In this document: positions 44,330-56,144 of the stretch, piece by piece
How positions within the stretch are numbered: the stretch's first letter is position 1
Layout: every line of letters starts with the position of its first letter
The notes under the pieces: model-generated
The model's database searches: none
What the model was told of the DNA's origin: nothing
The model's input: only the letters and a program-made list of their open reading frames with translations
Translations under genes and position numbers: made by a program
Source: Salvia splendens
Taxonomy: Eukaryota; Streptophyta; Magnoliopsida; Lamiales; Lamiaceae
Assembly (NCBI RefSeq): GCF_004379255.2
Contig: NC_056043.1
Span: 1,178,001-1,242,000 of the forward strand
Reading direction: 5' to 3'
Length of the DNA stretch: 64,000 nucleotides

Positions 44330-45157
44330 GAGCATCCACAATAGCGCCTAGTGCACCGCTTAGCCGAGCGTCGGCGCTAGGCGGTGCGCTAGGAGATCTA
44401 TTGCAACCGCCTAGCGGTTTCCGGATTTAAAAACCGCCTAGCGCTAGGCGGTGCGCTGGGCGATCCGCTCGGCGCTATTGCAGCGTCCGGATCGCCTAGC
44501 GCACCGCCTAGCGCGATTTTTTTTTCCGAAACACTATATATACGCGCCTTGCACGTCATTTTCATTCGCACCACTTGTTTTAACAAGTACTCTCTCTATC
44601 TAAATTTCTGTAATTTTTTTAAATTATTGTACTTTTTTAAAATTATTGTACTTTTTAAATTTTTAATAGTATTATTAATGTTTCCCGTATATGTCTCGTA
44701 AATTAAATTCCGTATATTGTGTTTTTTTTTTTTTTTTTTTAAATTAACTTCATATATTTATATCATATATATGAAGGAGGAAATTACAAATCAACTCCTA
44801 TAACAAGGAGGAAAGACAAATTGAAATTACAAATCAACTCCTATAACAAGGAGGAAAGACAAATTACGCCACCTAGGGTTCGAACTCGAGACCTCCAGGA
44901 TGGACGCGGTATCCAGCACCCTTTACCGCTAGGCCAAGGGGCTTGGATTAAATTCCGTATATTGTGTGATTGTTAATTATTTCATTTTTATATAATTGTT
45001 ATTAGTGATGTGGCTGGGCTATTTATGATGTGGCTAGGCTATTGCTAGGCTATTTATGATGTGGCATGAGGATTTTTAGTGTTGATGATGTGGCAGGAGG
45101 AGTTTGTGGCTAGACTATGACTGGGCTATTGCTGAGCTATTCATATTGTGGATGCTC
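44330..45157. mobile_element. Harbinger MITE (family B, 828 bp) just 3' of the BAHD pseudogene
   Basis: TAA duplications (44327-44329 and 45158-45160) flank GAGCATCCACAATAGCGCC and the inverse of GAGCATCCACAATATGAATA. Subterminal GC-rich CGCCTAGCG repeats resemble the element at 35243, with which it also shares promoter-like and 3' segments. Coding sequence is absent. A SINE sits inside it; without the SINE it would be about 580 bp. Confidence 0.88.
44723..44946 (-). mobile_element. tRNA-derived SINE nested in the Harbinger MITE
   Basis: On the minus strand it starts AAGCCCCTTGGCCTAGCGGT (A-box-like TGGCCTAGCGGTAA), has a B-box-like GAGTTCGAACC about 50 bp on, and ends in an A run (T run at 44723-44741 on the plus strand). 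A perfect 21-bp direct repeat flanks it (44702-44722 and 44947-44967), the long target duplication expected of LINE-driven insertion. A 43-bp unit (from 44780 and from 44823) is duplicated in its body. It is a clean and fairly recent insertion. Confidence 0.88.
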
Positions 45158-45160
45158 TAA

Positions 45161-46932
45161 TAGTTGTGAAAATTTTGATTAAAAGTTTCATTTTTTACAA
45201 TTTGATTATAAGTTTCAGTTTTATTATGTGTATAAATGATTTATTTTGATGATATTTAAAATAATTTAGTTTAATTAAAAAATAAATAAATATCAAAGAA
45301 AAATAAAAAATAAAAAAAATATTTGAAAAATACTTGTTTTGAATAACACAAAAATATTGTGGTTTACAAGAATGACATAGTTGCAAAAAATTACTTTTTA
45401 TTCATTTATATTTTTGGTTATTAGATGAAGGGTATTCATTATTGGATCAAGTTGGAGTACTATTTTTCATGCCGATTTGTAGGCATTTCAAATATGTAAA
45501 TTTAAATTCTTATTTCAATGGTAAGTACCCGCTCCATAAAAGTATGTATTTTTAATTGGACACAGATTTTAATATATAATTGATAAAATATTTTAATATA
45601 ATTTAAATCTCTACCTAATTGGAGTCAAATATGTAAATTTAAATTCTTATTTCAATGGTAAGTACCCACCCCATAAAAGTATGTATTTTTAATTGGACAC
45701 AGATTTTAATATATAATTGATAAAGTATTTCAATATAATTTAAATCTCTAACTAATCCTCCAATGAAACCATCTCATACAAAGTTCCCTCAATTATGAAA
45801 TTTATGTGACTATGAGTCTTAATTACGTGACTAGTTTGCATAGCAATGAAATAATCTCACGCGCAAACTTTCGTCAAGTAAAATTGCAACAAATATTGTG
45901 TGGGGCCAATAAATTTGAATAAAATAGTGTATCTTTATTCATCTTCTAGAATGATGGAGGTGGCCAATATAAATTATAATTCAATCTTGACCAACTGACA
46001 AAGCATGTGAGTTGCACTTAAAAAACTGCAGGCCACTAATGTCCCCATATTGATATGCTCAATCTATAGGAGACAAAATCCTAACTTTGTTCGGCTATGA
46101 CAAGTACTAATAATCCTCCATACACATTATATATGTCGGTATTATCAATACGTTTGTCTGTTTATTTTTTAGTTAAATATGCAAAATCAATATCGGAATA
46201 TATGATGGTTTAATTATATTAACACATGAGGCTATAGAAAACATGCAATAACATTTGTTATAAAATTATTATCACTATTAAATCAATCAACCATATTGCC
46301 ATCCCATGAGAGTGAGAAAACGCTATTACATATGCCTTTTGGAGCTTACGCTGACCCCCATAATGCGATAATACATTTCTAATCTTTTGAATTGGGGTTT
46401 ACTTTCATTTTCCGTGTCGTCTATTGTCAGCGGTTGTCACACTGCCTCTACCTTCAGACATCGATGATAACCTTTTTAGACCCCATCAGTTTTATTCGCT
46501 ATACTACATTCGACATTGACCAAGATCAAGCACCCAATATTTTTCAACCAAAACTAAGTAATACTCTCTCGTAATTGAGATATCACTAAGTTTTTTAACT
46601 CACTTTCTCCGCACCTATTTTTTTCATATAAATGTTAACTTTTCATTATTCAAAAAATCAAAAAAAAATCAATCATTATTAATATACTACCTACCTTTCT
46701 CCTTCTTCATTAAGTACTTTAAAATTAAAATTTTCCCATTAATATATTCAATTACTCCTACTACTCATCCATCCTCTTCCAAAATCCTATAACATCACAT
46801 CCATGCAACATCTTTCCTCGAACCGAGTGAATAATAGTTTAATACCTATACTAACATATTTATTCTAGAATCGCAACAAGAGTTCAATTCAAATTGAACT
46901 ATTGACATTCAAATAGCAACCATAAATAAATC
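45161..46932. other. Spacer upstream of the second open BAHD gene
   Basis: AT-rich, without a supported gene, apart from the tandem duplication at 45488-45761. Confidence 0.55.
45488..45761. repeat. Tandem duplication, period 137 bp
   Basis: TCAAATATGTAAATTTAAATTC begins copies at 45488 and 45625. They share GGTAAGTACCC, AATTGGACACAGATTTTAAT and AATTTAAATCTCTA in order, with few differences. Confidence 0.85.
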
Positions 46933-46940
46933 TATAAATA
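46933..46940 (+). promoter_or_regulatory. TATA box of the second open BAHD gene
   Basis: TCTATAAATACAC lies about 90 bp before the start codon at 47025. Confidence 0.6.
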
Positions 46941-47024
46941 CACTCACAAAAATCAGCCAATTTAGACCAAATCCAATAAAGTCCACAACTTTTTCCCCTC
47001 CAACCTATAATTTCCACAACCACC

Positions 47025-48404
47025 ATGACCACCACCGTGCTCGAAACCTCCGCCATCTCCCCTCCGCCGGGCTCCGCCGCCGACCTCACCCTCCCCCTCT
47101 GCTTCTTCGACATCATCTGGCTCCATTTCCACCCCATCCGCCGCCTCATCTTCTACAACCACCCTTGCACCGAGGCCGAATTCTCCTCCACCATCGTCCC
47201 AAACCTCAAACACTCCCTCTCTCTCACCCTCCAACACTTCCCCCCCGTCGCCGGCAACCTCCTCTTCCCTGTCGACACCGATAAATCCCGCCCCTTCCTC
47301 CGCTACGTCTCCGGCGACACCGCCCCCCTCACGATCGCCGTCTCCGGGCGCGACTTCGACGAATTAGTCGCTGGCAGCCGCGCCCGAGACTCCGACCAAT
47401 TCTACGAATTCCTCCCCCTGATGCCCCCGATCGCCGAGGAGGAAGATTACAAAATTGCCCCTCTCATCGCGCTCCAGGCCACGCTCTTCCCCGGCCGCGG
47501 GATCTGCATCGGGGTGAGCAATCACCACTGCCTCGGTGACGCCAGGTCGATCGTTGCATTCGTCTCGGCCTGGGCCGAGACGAACAGAAACAGCGGGGAC
47601 GAGCGGCTGAGAAACTGCACGCTCCCGCTGATTTATGATAGGTCGTCAGTTTTTGGGGACACCCAAAAAGCTGACGAAAAGTACTGGAGCGTGATGAGAA
47701 ACATCCCGCTGACATCATCAAGTTTTCCTGTGCCTAGTGGCAGGGTCAGGGCCGCGTTCACACTGCACCAGTCAGATATTAAAAACCTCAAAAATAAGGT
47801 TTTGTCTAAAAATCCGGACCTAGTTTTCGTCTCGTCTTTTGCCGTCACGGCGGCGTACACGTGGAGCTCTGTGGTGAAGTCCGCGCGCGCGGCCGGGGAG
47901 GAGGTGGATGACGATCGTGACGAGGTTTTCTTTTTTCCTGCGGACGCGAGGGGTCGGCCGAACGCTATGGTTGACCCGCCCGTGCCGGTTAATTACTTCG
48001 GGAACTGTTTAGGCGGCGGGATGATCAAGATGGAGCATAAGAAGGTGGCGGCGGAGGAAGGATTCGTGGCGGCGGCGGAGGCGATTGCTGATCAAATCAA
48101 TAATGTGGTGAATAACAAGGATAATTTTTTGAAAGGAGCGGATAATTGGTTGTCGGAGATGCCGAAATTTGGGGAATTGAGCACTTTTGGCGTTTCCGGT
48201 TCGCCGAAATTCGATTTGTTGAATTCGGATTTCGGGTGGGGGACGGGGTCGAGGTTGGAGGTTCTGTCGATGGATAAGGAGAAGTATTCGATGTCGTTGT
48301 GTAATTCGTCGGATTCTCCTGGCGGTTTGGTGGTCGGATTGTCACTTCCTAAGGAGAGGATGGATGCTTTCGCAACTATCTTTGAAGATGGTCTTAAATT
48401 TTGA
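47025..48404 (+). CDS. BAHD acyltransferase (clade I, glycoside acyltransferase-like), intact
   Basis: A single exon of 459 codons starting MTTTVLETSAISPPPGSAAD. HxxxD is HCLGD (168-172), YFGNC at 324-328, DFGWG at 402-406. The protein ends FATIFEDGLKF, a normal full-length tail. The length fits the family (about 450-470). It is cytosolic with no signal peptide. It transfers an acyl group from an acyl-CoA (malonyl or hydroxycinnamoyl in studied relatives) to a sugar hydroxyl of a phenolic or anthocyanin glycoside; the exact substrate is not readable. It is the closest relative of the pseudogene at 40162, and their opening about 80 codons are nearly the same. The best-preserved member of the cluster. 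Confidence 0.93.
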   Translation: MTTTVLETSAISPPPGSAADLTLPLCFFDIIWLHFHPIRRLIFYNHPCTEAEFSSTIVPNLKHSLSLTLQHFPPVAGNLLFPVDTDKSRPFLRYVSGDTAPLTIAVSGRDFDELVAGSRARDSDQFYEFLPLMPPIAEEEDYKIAPLIALQATLFPGRGICIGVSNHHCLGDARSIVAFVSAWAETNRNSGDERLRNCTLPLIYDRSSVFGDTQKADEKYWSVMRNIPLTSSSFPVPSGRVRAAFTLHQSDIKNLKNKVLSKNPDLVFVSSFAVTAAYTWSSVVKSARAAGEEVDDDRDEVFFFPADARGRPNAMVDPPVPVNYFGNCLGGGMIKMEHKKVAAEEGFVAAAEAIADQINNVVNNKDNFLKGADNWLSEMPKFGELSTFGVSGSPKFDLLNSDFGWGTGSRLEVLSMDKEKYSMSLCNSSDSPGGLVVGLSLPKERMDAFATIFEDGLKF

Positions 48405-49097
48405 GTGTTTGATTTTGTTATTTAATTTTTTTTTAAAGTTTTGTTGCTTCAAGGGTTAAAAATTTAAGTCATTTGATATGATAAATTTTATCACGTAAGT
48501 TTTTAACATACATGGTTTTTTTTCATAAAAAGCCGTAGTATATGTTGAAAAAATTCATAGTTAAAATTCCACAACTAAACTGCTTCAAGTCAACAAAACT
48601 TTTACTGAAAAAAATCGGTTCACTACTTTAATTAGTGTGTGCTGATTTCTTCTGATATGATGATTACATGGAAAGAAAAAAAATTAAGGTTGAAAGGGAG
48701 AAATTTTGAGTGAATGATGGCCGTATATAATCAAATTTATTTACAAGAAATATTATAGGACAATAATACGGCGGCAATATCATGGTGTATTATGTGTTAA
48801 TTATTTATTGTTGTAAATTTTAAAATAATGTTTTCTTCTTGAAGTTTCACGTGGTGTGATATGGGTTACATGAGCACTTGTTATATGCAATTATTTTAGA
48901 ACTTTCTAATTGAAAATGCATTTATATCTATTAATAGATTATGAATTTTTTTATTAAGATAAATCGAATTTGCTACTTGTATATTCAATTCTTTTAATCT
49001 TGGTAGAGTTTTATAATATTATTTGTTGATATGTTCAATATACTAACCGAATTAGGCACATATGTGTTGTACTTGAAATGAATTGTGAAACCATATT
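48405..49097. other. BAHD 3' region and spacer
   Basis: AT-rich, no gene or repeat recognised. The first ~200 bp likely hold the 3' untranslated region. Confidence 0.55.
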
Positions 49098-49106
49098 TAT
49101 TCTATA

Positions 49107-50208
49107 GAGTAAAGGCCAAAATTGGTCCTGAACATATAGCCATTTTACGATTTTGGTCCTAAACATTATCTTTTGGATTTTTTGGTCCTGCACATATAGA
49201 CATTTGATCATTTTGGTCCTCCGTCAATATTTCCGTTAAAAACTAACGGTCAACATTATCTTTTGGATTTTTTGGTCCTGCACATATGGGCATTTGATCA
49301 TTTTGGTACTGCACATATGGAATTTTGATCATTTTGGTCCTCCGTCAACATTTTCGTTAAAAACTAACGGTCAACGGCCGATTTTTGACTAAAACAATGG
49401 GTTGGGTCGGGTCGTGTTTGGGTCGGGTTTGGGTTATACGTTAAGAAAAAAATAATATTTTCTTAAATCTAAGCATAATATTTTCGTTAAAATCTAAGCA
49501 TAATATTCTTAAAAATTAATTAATATTTTTTTAATTAATAAAATTAAAGTATAGTATTTTATAATTAATTTTTTCATGAATTTGAAGAAAATATTATGCT
49601 TAGATTTTATTAAAAATAATTTTTTAATTATTTAATTTTATTATATAGATTTAATATTAATATACTTTAATTTTATTATTTTGATTAAAAAATGATTATT
49701 TTAATTTGGTAATTTTTTATTTTATTGTGTAATATCATGTTTAAATCGTATAATAACATCATGTTTTAGTCGTTATAATATTTTTAATCAACAAAAATAA
49801 CTAAAAATTAAAGTTTTATAATTTTTTAATTAATAAAAAATAATTATTTTTTTTCTTAACGTGTAACCCAAACCCGACCCAACCCATTGTTTTAGTCAAA
49901 AATCGGCCGTTGACCGTTAGTTTTTAACGAAAATGTTGACGGATGACCAAAATGATCAAAATTCCATATGTGCAGGACCAAAATGATCAAATATCCATAT
50001 GTGCAGGACCAAAAAATCCAAAAGATAATGTTGACCGTTAGTTTTTAACGAAAATGTTGACGGGGGACCAAAATGATCAAATTTCCATATGTGCAGGACC
50101 AAAATGATCAAATGTCCATATGTGCAGGACCAAAAAATCCAAAAGATAATGTTTAGGACCAAAATCGTAAAATGACTATATGTTCAGGACCAATTTTGGC
50201 CTTTACTC
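49107..50208. mobile_element. Mutator-like non-autonomous foldback element (1,102 bp)
   Basis: A perfect 9-bp target duplication TATTCTATA (49098-49106, 50209-50217) flanks ends GAGTAAAGGCCAAAATTGG and its inverse. The inverted repeats are long, about 370-390 bp each, and contain internal repeats of TTTGATCATTTTGGTCCT and CGTTAAAAACTAACGGTCAA plus a GGGTCGGGTC stretch. The AT-rich centre has no gene. The ends resemble those of the Pack-MULE at 1839. Confidence 0.9.
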
Positions 50209-50370
50209 TATTCTATAATATGAATTGTCAGCTGACACAACTTTTTTTTGGTAAGTCCTATGACTGAACAAACGAAAAAATCATAGGTCATTATCTCTAG
50301 ACAATTCAATCTGAAAATAATTTATAAGGTGACAAAAACAATGATATTGACTTTGATAACGCCGCCCTAA

Positions 50371-52273
50371 GGCCACCCGCAACGCGTCACGCGGGTGGCT
50401 CGTAACCCGTCACGTCTGGACGAGACGGCGGCGAGACTCGTTGCAGCGTCTCGTCTCGTCCCCAGCCCGCCGAGCGTCCCGTCCCGCCGAGACGAATGGC
50501 GAGCCGTCTCGCCACGCTCCGGCGCCATGCGTGACGCCCACTCGTCGGCCCGCGAGTGGGCATCGTCACGCTGACGCAATAAATCAAATTTTTTTAAATT
50601 TGAATTTTAAAAAATAATAATAAAAATAAAAAATCGAAAAACTGTAATATTACCATTTTTTTGACCGTTTTTTATTTTTATTTTATTTTATTTTATTTTT
50701 TACTCTATACCTAATTCATCCTCATTTCACACACAAATACACTATTTTTCCCAAATCATCTCCATTTCCTCTCCAATTTTCATCTAACCTCTCATCAAAA
50801 ATGTCCGGCGACGGATACTCTGGCGGTGGCGGCTCCGGCGGGTTTGACATCAACGCGTTCGGCGACTGGGGGCATGTACAATGTCCTGGGTTGTGGTTCC
50901 GGTTCGTCGATGCCGAGCAGCCAGGGTTCGGCGACGCCAGGGGGTACCAACCACCCCATTTTGATGTGGATGCATACGCCCGTCCCTCCGCCCCGAAGAA
51001 TTCGCATGGATTATCCCAGATTCGGGAGGATTATTCGGTTGAACCTACTCCGGAAGGAGGCCGAGGCGGTGGAGGAGGTCGAGGCGGTGGAAGCTCCGGG
51101 GCGGAGGAGGTCGAGACCGGCATCCGTACAGCCCCAAGGAAACGCTGGTTGTGTACAACGCCTGGATCAGTGTCTCGTACGATCCCATCGTCGGGAATCA
51201 ACAATCCTGGAAGTGCTTATGGGAAAAGGTCACCGAGGCCTACCACGAGATTAAGCCGAAGGGGTCCCGCCGCCGCACATTTAAGATGCTCCGTGCTCAC
51301 TTTGACCGAGTCGACAGAGAGGTAAAAAAATTCTGCGTCATCTACAAGAGTGAAGCGGCTCATTACCAAAGCGGAGCCACGGGAGCCGACATTCTGAAGT
51401 CCGCTTTGCGAGGCTACTTCGACGACACCGCCAAACAATTCAAACATGTCGATGTTTGGAGGTCGTCAAAGACGAGGAAAGGTGGGAAGACGGTATCCGG
51501 TCCAACTCGGGCTCGACCTCGAAGCGCACGAAGCACACGACGGGTGGCCAATACTTGTCTAGTGAGGGCGGTTCGGGCAGCGCTGCATAGAGTTTTCCTC
51601 GCAGGAGGTTGAGAACACGATAGACGATGCCGGGGGGTCCTCCCGTGGGCGCCGTCGGCCGCAAGGGAGAAATGCGGCGAAGGCGGCTAGAGGGAGGAGG
51701 AGCCGAGCCGAATCAAGCCAGGTGGGCTCGGGGGCACCCTCGAACTCCCCAATGTCCATGTACATGACCGCCACAATGGCGGACACTTCCCTCATGACGC
51801 CTCCCCAATACCAAGCCTATCTTGCCGGAATTGAGTTTATGGCAAGACAACTTGGTATTCCGCCTCCAGGTGGGTTTAGTGCACCTCCACCGCCTTAGGG
51901 GGATGATTCGCCGACGGAGTAGTTTTTTATTTTCTATAAAATTGTATTTTAAATTATGTAATTTATATTTTTTTTTTATTTTTATTATATATTTTTTTTA
52001 TTTTTTGAATTTTAAGTTGTATTTTATTTTATGTTGTAATTTTATTTTATTTAATAAAGTGTATTTTTTATTAATTGAATTTGTTGGAAATAAAAATAAA
52101 AAATGAAAATAAATGAATAGTAATTTAAGAGATGGTTAAGAGACGGATAAGAGATGGAGGGTTGCAGGTTCTGTCCCTTAGTTAAGAGATGGAGTAAAAA
52201 GTACAGTGGGGCTCAAGAATAGTAATTTAAGAGACGGTTAAGGGACAGATAAGAGACAGCATTGCAGATGGCC
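50371..52273 (+). mobile_element. PIF/Harbinger element, family A, ORF1 only (1,903 bp)
   Basis: A TAA duplication (50368-50370, 52274-52276) flanks GGCCACCCGCAACGCG and the inverse of GGCCATCTGCAATGCTG. The right subterminal region holds three copies of AATTTAAGAGA(C/T)GGTTAAG. It carries only a damaged ORF1; there is no transposase sequence in either strand. The element at 13652 is its internally deleted relative. Confidence 0.9.
50801..51898 (+). pseudogene. Harbinger ORF1 (SANT/trihelix-like accessory protein), frameshifted
   Basis: Coding sequence from ATG 50801 (MSGDGYSGGGGSGGFDINAF) to TAG 51896-51898 (ending GGFSAPPPP) is spread over at least three frames. The conserved core at about 51150-51460 (YNAWISVSYDPIVGNQQSW, LWEKVTEAYHEIKPKGSRRR, TFKMLRAHFDRVDREVKKF, AAHYQSGATGADILKSA) is the trihelix/NAM-like domain. 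A shift near 51460 leads to KDEERWEDGIRSNSGS, followed by a TAG after GSGSAA. It is the partner-protein gene of a Harbinger system and is no longer functional. Confidence 0.82.
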
Positions 52274-52276
52274 TAA

Positions 52277-53249
52277 TAGTGCTTGCAACATTGAATGGTT
52301 CATTTCAATTCCATTGGTGGGACGTATCATTGTGCTCTCCCACCCCTTGTTAATTGGCATTGGTTAACTTGATGCGGATTTTGAAAAATATAGTGAAAGA
52401 GAGTGGAAAAAGTTATTGGAAGGTGGATACTACTTTTATATATCAATTTTTATAATAAAATATGAGTTGAATGTGTGATCCATTACCAAAAGTCGTAAAA
52501 GATAATGATGTCAATTAATTAGGGACGGATGAAAAAGGAAATTGGTGTCAATTAATGTGGGACGGAGAGAGTAGTATAAATATGATGTATAAACGACAAT
52601 GGTAAGATATACTCTCTCTATCGCAAAAAATTAGACAAAGTTTTTCAACCAATAATAATCATATAACATCATTTATAATATGGACCTCATAATCCACTGA
52701 CACTCATTCAACTACCTTTTTCCTCTTTTTCTTACTTTTTTTCATCTCTCTCTTACATTACCACTGAAACCGTGCCATTTTTAAGTTTGTTAATTTTTGG
52801 GGGATCGAGAGAGTATATAGTACATATACAAATAGTATTTCAAATAGCATAATACAAAGTGATTTTGATTGTGTGTAATCTAGTTAGTGTCGTTATCGTT
52901 CAAATACAAATGGAATTGAGTTGCTTCATATTCCGATCAGCAGGCAAGTTCATGCGGGTTAAGGATTTCTATTAATAGGTCATGTTCTTTTCTAGTTGAA
53001 CGGTGAGTAGTTATCAGATCGACCCGATAATAATCTAATTAACCTAATTTGATAACTTGTAATTAGTTATCTTATATTCACATCAATAAAAATAATTGAA
53101 CATTAATTTTTTTAATTTTTTACATTATGAGTATTTTGTGACACAATATAAAAAATGAAATTTTAGATAACATTTAAATGTACTTATCATTCTTAGCTAG
53201 GAGAAGTGAATTTAATTTAGTTTCTAGCAAAGAGAAAGTGCAACTACAA
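52277..53249. other. Spacer with MITE remnants
   Basis: GGGACGGAGAGAGTA near 52559-52573 is a Stowaway-type right end without a clear left partner. The Stowaway-like element at 52610-52815 follows. No gene. Confidence 0.5.
52610..52815. mobile_element. Stowaway-like MITE (206 bp)
   Basis: TACTCTCTCTATCGCAAAAAATTAG at the left and TTTTTGGGGGATCGAGAGAGTA at the right form an imperfect inverted repeat with TA edges. Non-coding. Confidence 0.6.
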
Positions 53250-53566
53250 GGCTATCAGCATCATTGTCTTTTAACCGTCTCTTCTCTTCAGTATTCATGG
53301 GCTTCACTGTACTTTTCACCCCATCTCTTAACTAAGAGACGGCACCTGCATCCCTCCATCTCATCCCTTAACTATTCATTCAATTTCATTTTTATTTTTA
53401 TTTCAAATAAATTTAAGTAAGAAAAACACACTTCATTAAATAAAATAAAATTACAACTTAAAATTCTAAAAAAAATAAAAAACCACATAATTAAAATCCT
53501 AAAAAAATAAAAAATACATAATTTAAAATCTTTCGCTCACTCTCTCTAAATTCAAAATCTCAAAAC

Positions 53567-56144
53567 TCAAAGAAGCAGAAGAAAGAGTTGTCTAATGACG
53601 ATCATGTGCGTGTACGGGCTGCCAAAATTTGCCAAAATGTGCTCCATTAGATCCTCCTGGAGTTGGGCGTGGGCGGTAGAATCACTTGTCCTTGCCCGAA
53701 CACATAGTCGCTCTTGCAAAGACGGATGCACTCCTATGCGAGGTGGACTACTTGCGTTATAGCTTCCCGGGGTTTCAGGGTCAAACCAATTTTCCGCCTC
53801 AGGTCCTTCGTCGGTGACAATCATGTTTTGAAAGATTACGCACGTATACATGATGTTGACCATATTCTCCTGACAACCACAGATTTTGCATGTTTTTAAG
53901 GACTAGATTTGACTTGTTTTAAATGTCAATCATGCAAATTATGTTCTTAAATTGCATGTGTTATACATTTGGTATTTTTGACGTGTTTGTTGATAAATGA
54001 TAGAAAAAGATAGAAAAATGTGAAAAAAAGGCCAAAGTGCAGCCGCCTCTGTTCGAGCCCATTCTGCCAGCGATTTTAAAGTCCAGTTAGTGCTTACTAC
54101 ATGCCATTCTCTTCGTATTCGAAAGTGCTTCTCGTGGATATCTCGCATGTCAAAGCTGGCAGGAATTTATACGGAAATTCACGTAAGAAAATAAATTATT
54201 ATATTGTGAAGCCAAATCTCTCCTATATCTTGTAGGGCACGAAATTTATCAAAAATAAACCTTTTTCCGGCCTATAAATACCTCTGAACCTAATTCATAA
54301 TCTTTATCTAAGAGCCTTCAATCCTTCTCCTTCTCCATCTCCATCTCCATCTCCATCTCCATCTCCATCTCCATCTCTATCTCTACACCTTCTTCCATCC
54401 CTCCATCTCAGAGCCTCCAATCCTTCTCCCTCTCTACACTTCTTCCATTCCATATTCCACTCTTAAATTCATCCATCTTTCATTGGAGCGGAGTTCTGCA
54501 GATCCAGGCAAGAGAAGACTGAAGATTGAAGATTCAACCTTGGGTTTTATCAATTTCTTTCATGTCTCGTACTTAATTTGTAGTTTTTACTTGTCTATGA
54601 GTTAAACATCAATTGTGGAATTTTTGGTGAAGATATTCGATTGATTTTCCTTGTTAGCTCTTGTAGTTATTTGATTTATCCTTGCGCTTTCTATATTCAA
54701 TTGATTAGCTACCTCTTGAATACATGTTAGAGTTGATTAGAGTACTCGGGAGACGAAATAGTTGACTTGTAAAATGGATAATTCACACTTTAATTCAATA
54801 GAACTCGGGAGAGTTGAGGTTTCACGTGAGGTCATTGGTCTTAACGATCTTTTAGAAGTTAGATATTAGAGATTTAAAGGGGACTTTATTTCAACACCTA
54901 ATCTACAGATTGCTCACCTCGGGAGATGGTTTAATCCAGTTAAGTGACCGACTTAATAACTCTAGAGACCGTAATTCAAGAAAGTCGATTGTGTTTTGGA
55001 TCCTAATATTCTACATTCCTATGCATGCTTTGTGTCATTGTTTATATGCTTTCTTTTTATTTGTTTGTTTATTTTTCAGTCTAGTTTAATAAAATCAAAC
55101 AAAAAAAAAGAGCCTGTTTTCGTTAAATAGTATATGACGCTTAGTTTATGATAGTCAGTTGCAATCTTATTCCCTGTGTTCGATATCCCGGTACTGACCT
55201 TTAGCTATACTAGATCTACCCTGTAAACTTGCAGGTATTTTTAGTGCTAATAAATAGTGCATCATCTCCATAAACCACGTACGAGCTGAGGCTTTGATAA
55301 TGTTGAATTGAGCTTGGAGAACCCCAAACGCTCTCTTCACATCCTTGCGAGCAGCCTCTTGCTTCTGCGCAAAAAGAGCCTGTTTTTCGTTCATCGGCAT
55401 GTTGAACGTCTTCACGAAAGTTGGCCACTTCGGATAGATGTCGTAGGCAAGATAGTACCCCATTTTATACTGGCGGTTGTTAGCGATGAAGTTGATAGGC
55501 GACGCTTTACCATTGAAAACTTCGCTGAAGAGGTCGGATTGGTTGAGCACGTTGACGTCGTTGTTCGATCCAGGGACCCCGAAATACGCATGCCAAATCC
55601 ATATTCGGTAGTCGGCAACGACCTCTAGTATAACGATGGGGTGGGTGCCTTTGTGGCCGCTCGTGTATGACCCCCTCCACGCCACATGGCAATTCTTCCA
55701 TTGCCAATGCATGCAATCGACGCTGCCAAGCATCCCGGGGAATCCGTGCACTTGTTCGTGAAGTCGGAGCAGAAACTGACAATCTGCGGTGCTTGGCTTC
55801 CGGAGAAATTCGTCGGTGAAGGCTGCCCGGACGCCTTTGCAGAAGTTCATCAAACACAGTCTCCTAGTGCTTTCCCCAATGTGCAGGTATTCGTCGAACA
55901 AATCCGCCATTTGTCCAGTAGCAAGCTGACGGATTGTTGCAGTACATTTCTGGAGCGTCGTGTGACTGGGACGGCCAATAGCGTCGAACCCTTCTTGGAA
56001 GTACTCTTCCCGGGCTGCCAACCTTGCGGCGGCTTCCTCCCGGTCACGATGGATGTAAATCAGGGATCGACTTTGAGGCGCCGCGGCTTCCTCCTCCTCC
56101 CTACGTCGATCTTCTTCTAGCGATTCTTCCATTATTCGACGCAT
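53567..56144 (-). pseudogene. Harbinger DDE transposase interrupted by an LTR
   Basis: The N-terminal and central part (56144 to about 55270) holds RSLIYIHRDREEAAARLAAR, GSVDCMHWQWKN, GSNNDVNVL and ARKDVKRAFGVLQAQF. The C-terminal part continues at 53865-53567 with MVNIMYTCVIFQNMI. Lesions compared with the intact copy at 30401: an in-frame loss of about 40-45 residues after the IHRDRE segment, the third catalytic acidic residue changed (KDVK in place of KDVE), and the solo LTR inserted after WFME. It is certainly non-functional. Confidence 0.85.
53871..55264. mobile_element. Solo LTR (1,394 bp) inserted in the Harbinger transposase
   Basis: Starts TGACAACCACAG and ends AATAGTGCATCA. A perfect 5-bp target duplication TCTCC (53866-53870, 55265-55269) flanks it, and removing it rejoins the transposase reading frame (WFME to MVNIMYT). 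A (CTCCAT)n microsatellite lies at about 54338-54378 and a CCTATAAATACC promoter-like box near 54280. Text near the right end (ACTTGCAGGTATTTTTAGTGC) resembles Ty3/Gypsy LTRs. There is no internal region, so the full element was lost by LTR recombination. Confidence 0.9.

Noticed and set aside
44870..44946. Possible tRNA gene
   Set aside because: A- and B-box-like sequences are present, but the poly(A) tail, 21-bp target duplication and lack of a full cloverleaf identify a SINE.
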